A DNA stretch of 64,000 nucleotides from Dyella mobilis (lineage in GTDB: Bacteria; Pseudomonadota; Gammaproteobacteria; Xanthomonadales; Rhodanobacteraceae): NCBI RefSeq assembly GCF_016904945.1, contig NZ_JADIKF010000040.1, forward strand, positions 868,001-932,000, given 5' to 3'. The number at the start of each line of letters is the position of its first letter. The first letter of the stretch is position 1. A model generated the notes under the pieces. The model was not told where the DNA came from. It made no database searches and saw nothing but the letters and a program-made list of their open reading frames with translations. The position numbers and the translations under genes were made by a program. Below, one piece after another: positions 61,390 through 64,000 of the stretch.

Positions 61390-61983
61390 ATGGCCAGCCG
61401 CAATCCAGCCATCGATGCATACATCGCAAAGTCCGCAGACTTTGCCCACCCCATCCTCGAACACATCCGCACTGTCGTGCACGCCACCTGCCCCGACGTG
61501 GAAGAAGGCATCAAATGGGGTTGCCCACACTTCAGCTATCAGGGCAGCCTGATGTGCTCGATGGCTGCCTTCAAGCAGTATTGCAGCTTGGGTTTCTGGA
61601 ACGGAAAGGAAATCGTGGGCGATGCCGCCAAGGAAGGTGCGGGCGAATTCGGCAAGATCCTCTCGATCAAGGATTTGCCGAGCAAGAAAGATCTCGCCGG
61701 CTATATCCGCAAGGCGATGGCGCTGAAAGAGGCCGGCAAGAAAACTGCACGTCCCAAGGCTCCCGCCAAACCGGCACCGGCATTGCCCGCGGACTTCGCC
61801 GCACTCCTGAAAAAGCAGCTGGCGGCGCGCAAACACTACGACGCTTTCAGCCCCAGTGCCCAGCGTGAATATATCGACTGGATCAACGAAGCCAAGACCG
61901 ACGCCACCCGCCAGAAACGCATGACTACGGCGCTGGAGTGGCTGGCCGAAGGCAAACACCGCAATTGGAAATACCAGCAATGA
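61390..61983 (+). CDS. DUF1801 / OmdA-type YdeI-like protein
   Basis: A 197-residue soluble protein. The N-terminal ~110 residues are DUF1801-like (EGIKWGCPHFSYQGSLMCSM). A Lys/Ala/Pro linker (~118-138) leads to the OmdA region (KHYDAFSPSAQREYIDWINE and EWLAEGKHRNWKYQ). Members are called YdeI/OmdA proteins and have been linked to stress protection, but no activity is established. It overlaps the next acetyltransferase gene by four bases (ATGA). Confidence 0.85.
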   Translation: MASRNPAIDAYIAKSADFAHPILEHIRTVVHATCPDVEEGIKWGCPHFSYQGSLMCSMAAFKQYCSLGFWNGKEIVGDAAKEGAGEFGKILSIKDLPSKKDLAGYIRKAMALKEAGKKTARPKAPAKPAPALPADFAALLKKQLAARKHYDAFSPSAQREYIDWINEAKTDATRQKRMTTALEWLAEGKHRNWKYQQ

Positions 61984-62549
61984 TTCGCATCGCCCGCGCC
62001 GAAGACGCCGAAGCCATCCACGCGATATACGCACCGACGATTACCGATACGGCGATCACTTTCGAAACCGAACTGCCCGGCGCGGAAGCCATGCGCCAAC
62101 GCATTCTCACGCGCCTGCAGCACTATCCATGGCTGGCCTGGGAAGAACACGGCGAAGTGCTGGCTTATGCGTATGCCACGCGTTTTCGCGAACGTGCCGC
62201 CTACGACTGGATCGCCGAGACTTCCATCTACGTGCATGCCGACGCGCGTCGGCGCGGCATTGCACGACGCCTGTACGAGGTGTTGCTGGATGTGATGCGC
62301 CTGCAGGGCATCAACCAGGCGGTCGGGGTGATCACCCTGCCCGGCCAGGTCAGCGTCGCGCTGCACGAGTCCATGGGTTTCGCACCGGCTGGTGTCTGGC
62401 GCGCAGCGGGCTACAAGCTGGGGCAATGGTGGGATGTCGGCGTGTGGCAGAAAACCCTGCAACCGCCGGCGAATCCGCCTGCCGCCGTGCACACCTTTTC
62501 CTCGCTGATGCAGACAGACGAGCTGCACGCACTATTGCAGCGCACCTGA
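61980..62549 (+). CDS. GNAT-family (phosphinothricin-type) N-acetyltransferase
   Basis: A 189-residue acetyltransferase of the PAT/YncA group. It has IRIARAEDAEAIHAIYAPTI, ETSIYVHADARRRGIARRLY (acetyl-CoA loop RRRGIA) and LHESMGFAPAGVWRAAGYK, all characteristic of phosphinothricin/methionine sulfoximine-type acetyltransferases. Natural substrates may be methionine derivatives or other amino compounds. Coupled to the preceding gene. Confidence 0.87.
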   Translation: MIRIARAEDAEAIHAIYAPTITDTAITFETELPGAEAMRQRILTRLQHYPWLAWEEHGEVLAYAYATRFRERAAYDWIAETSIYVHADARRRGIARRLYEVLLDVMRLQGINQAVGVITLPGQVSVALHESMGFAPAGVWRAAGYKLGQWWDVGVWQKTLQPPANPPAAVHTFSSLMQTDELHALLQRT

Positions 62550-62745
62550 AAACCGGCCGACGGCACGGACTCCGCTGTCAGCGCAGTTGCAAACGCTGAC
62601 AGCCGTCTTCCGCCCGGCATACGTGCTTGCGGCTTGAAAGCATACGCAACACCGTGCGGGCGGCCCCTACTGCGATTTCGTCCCAAGGCGCTCAATGACT
62701 CGGCGCCTCATTCCGGCGCGCATCGCATCATAGGGAGATGAAGTC

Positions 62746-63243
62746 ATGAGTATTCGTTCGATCATCCAACGCGCCACCTGTGCCCTGGCCGCGCTGTTCG
62801 TGCTGGGCATGGCGGCGCCCGCCAAGGCGGCCGGACCGTACGTGGATATCTGGGATGCCTTGCCTACCTGGCAACAGCAAGATGGCTGGCTGGACACGGC
62901 CTATTGGCTGAAGGTGAATTTCAACGACATTTGCGGCGATACCTTCTGCGAGGGCGAATACCCGAACCTGGAGGCTTTGAGCTACCGCTGTTCAGTCGAC
63001 AGCGCCAGCGGCACGGTGGGCGAATGCGTATTCATCTTTGCCGCCAGCCAGGAAACCGTTAGCCCAAGCGACGGCAGGATCATCGCCGAGCCGCGCAACT
63101 GGCAATGCGCCACACCGCTGGCGCCGGGAACCACGGCAGCGGAACTTGCACAGGCGCTCTCCAATACAAATCCGCTGTTCACTCCCTTGCCCCGTACCGG
63201 CAAAACCATCTACGACAGCTTGACGGACCATTGTCTGTATTGA
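62746..63243 (+). CDS. Secreted hypothetical protein with cysteine pairs
   Basis: A 165-residue exported protein with a 29-residue signal peptide (ends AKAAG). The mature part has six cysteines (DICGDTFCEGE, SYRCSV, GECVF, WQCATP and DHCLY), suggesting disulphides. It is rich in Trp and Asp near the start (DIWDALPTWQQQDGW). No family is recognised. The A+T-poor composition fits the host. It is followed by a strong terminator. Confidence 0.7.
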   Translation: MSIRSIIQRATCALAALFVLGMAAPAKAAGPYVDIWDALPTWQQQDGWLDTAYWLKVNFNDICGDTFCEGEYPNLEALSYRCSVDSASGTVGECVFIFAASQETVSPSDGRIIAEPRNWQCATPLAPGTTAAELAQALSNTNPLFTPLPRTGKTIYDSLTDHCLY

Positions 63244-63262
63244 CGCGCGACACTCGGCAACA

Positions 63263-63292
63263 AAAAGCCCCGGCATGCCTGCCGGGGCTTTT
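63263..63292. terminator. Rho-independent terminator
   Basis: AAAAGCCCCGGCA-TGCC-TGCCGGGGCTTTT lies 20 bases after the stop at 63243 and 30 bases before the convergent RcnB-like stop at 63322; it can serve both. Confidence 0.9.
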
Positions 63293-63321
63293 CGCTCATC
63301 GCGCACGCATCGAGCGCGCCA

Positions 63322-63660
63322 TCAATGATTGGCGGCGATGATGCTCACGATCACGCCCGTCGTGATCGCAGCGAGCAGGAAATCGCCGTTGTCGCTGCGG
63401 ATGTACTGGTAGCCGCGCGGCGGCGGCCTCAGGCGATAGTGGCGCCAGTCGCTGACCACATACCGGCTGCCGCGATATTGCTGGGGAATGCGTCCGTTCC
63501 GCTTGTACCAGCCTTCGTGGCGCCCCTGGTCGTACATGCCGTGATAGCGCGGGGCCGGCGGCGGAGGCGGCGGGCCAGGACGATAGGCCTGGGCCATGAC
63601 ACATTGAGACGAGACCAGCATCGCGCCGCAAAGGGCGAGCGCTCCCAGTTGTTTCTTCAT
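63322..63660 (-). CDS. RcnB-like periplasmic protein
   Basis: A 112-residue exported protein with a signal peptide (residues 1-23, ends CVMAQA). A proline/arginine-rich region (RPGPPPPPPAPRYHG) precedes the RcnB-type core YVVSDWRHYRLRPPPRGYQY and ends in a hydrophobic tail (AAITTGVIVSIIAAN). Proteins with this YVVxDWRxYxLxxPPxGY pattern are common periplasmic proteins; RcnB itself affects nickel/cobalt efflux. A role in metal handling is not proven for this short form. The ATG at 63660 starts the signal peptide. Confidence 0.82.
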   Translation of the reverse strand: MKKQLGALALCGAMLVSSQCVMAQAYRPGPPPPPPAPRYHGMYDQGRHEGWYKRNGRIPQQYRGSRYVVSDWRHYRLRPPPRGYQYIRSDNGDFLLAAITTGVIVSIIAANH

Positions 63661-63904
63661 GGCGTACTCCTTGTAGAGACCTGACTGCACGGGAATCGCA
63701 CGGCTGCACCTTTCCCTGTGCGGATATCGCGCTCCCCGGCATGGCCGGGGCCTGCCCGGAGTCGCGCTCCCGGCAGGGCGATCAAGATTGCGTCAGCCTG
63801 CCGAATGCTTCGTGAATCTTGCTTCCGGCCATTCAGCTTGCCCGCGCGGGCGACGGCCAAGGGCTCTGCGCTACCATTGCGGTTTTAGGTTCCCGGGATA
63901 TCCC

Positions 63905-64000
63905 ATGCAGCTCAATCAAGTGAAGGCCATCATTACCGGCGGCGCCTCCGGTCTCGGCCATGCGGTCGCCCAGCATCTGGCGGCGAACGGCGCCCAGGTC
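63905..64000 (+). CDS. Short-chain dehydrogenase, N-terminal fragment (runs off window end)
   Basis: Only the first 32 codons are visible. They contain the Rossmann cofactor motif AIITGGASGLGHAVA. The GGASGLG pattern is typical of type II 3-hydroxyacyl-CoA dehydrogenases (isoleucine and fatty acid breakdown), which would fit the branched-chain catabolism in this region. With so little sequence the subfamily is uncertain. Confidence 0.75.
   Translation, partial: MQLNQVKAIITGGASGLGHAVAQHLAANGAQV

Overview
The window is GC-rich chromosomal DNA of a gammaproteobacterium. Its gene content (aryl polyene cluster, FeoA/FeoB with a downstream Cys-rich protein, liu leucine-degradation genes, S53 and S8 peptidases, fused IcmF) and its short palindromic repeats point to the Xanthomonadales, most likely a Rhodanobacteraceae relative of Dyella or Luteibacter. 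The taxonomy is inferred from gene content and protein style, not from a marker gene. No rRNA, tRNA or CRISPR array was found.

Layout. (1) 1-2.7 kb: edge of a secreted alpha/beta hydrolase, a divergent ECF sigma factor translationally coupled to a membrane protein, and small hypothetical genes. (2) 2.7-10.9 kb: an accessory region. It holds a membrane-anchored Mrr-type nuclease with a C-terminal zinc finger, then an A+T-rich, overlapping three-gene operon (4230-7016) of unrecognised proteins, the first with a PD-(D/E)XK-like motif. A small secreted Cys protein between degenerate repeats, a housekeeping S9 peptidase and an FRG-domain gene follow. The three-gene operon is the best candidate for an undescribed, probably anti-phage, system. 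(3) 10.9-26.7 kb: metabolic and secreted functions, including fused isobutyryl-CoA mutase (IcmF), a dicarboxylate/amino-acid symporter, GH27 alpha-galactosidase, a GntR regulator divergent from a proline-racemase-family enzyme with Cys/Thr residues typical of trans-3-hydroxyproline dehydratase, an S53 peptidase, a TetR/hydrolase pair, two YXWGXW-type surface proteins and leucine dehydrogenase.

(4) 27.1-40.5 kb: a tightly packed aryl polyene (APE) pigment operon. It has two acyl carrier proteins, two ketosynthases, a chain-length-factor-like protein, a ketoreductase, two dehydratases, a thioesterase, a methyltransferase, two lipid-type acyltransferases, a GT2 glycosyltransferase, a LolA-like carrier, an MMPL exporter and an accessory membrane protein. 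The expected adenylating acyl-CoA ligase is absent. What looks like only its C-terminal tail remains, fused to the ApeI-type dehydratase.

(5) 40.6-60.8 kb: the leucine/isovalerate (liu) pathway in dispersed form: isovaleryl-CoA dehydrogenase, thiolase, both methylcrotonyl-CoA carboxylase subunits, methylglutaconyl-CoA hydratase and HMG-CoA lyase, all on the + strand. Between them lie an S8 autotransporter protease, an HscC-type Hsp70 with a J-like partner, a secreted phospholipase D-family protein, feoAB under a likely Fur box, and two tandem cupins. With leucine dehydrogenase (25.6 kb) and IcmF (11-14 kb) the window is rich in branched-chain amino acid catabolism. (6) 60.9-64 kb: two acetyltransferases, a DUF1801/OmdA-type protein, small exported proteins and the start of a short-chain dehydrogenase running off the end.

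Two families of GC-rich REP-like palindromes and one exact 30-base repeat are scattered through the window. One palindrome lies inside the predicted N-terminus of the APE LolA-like gene.
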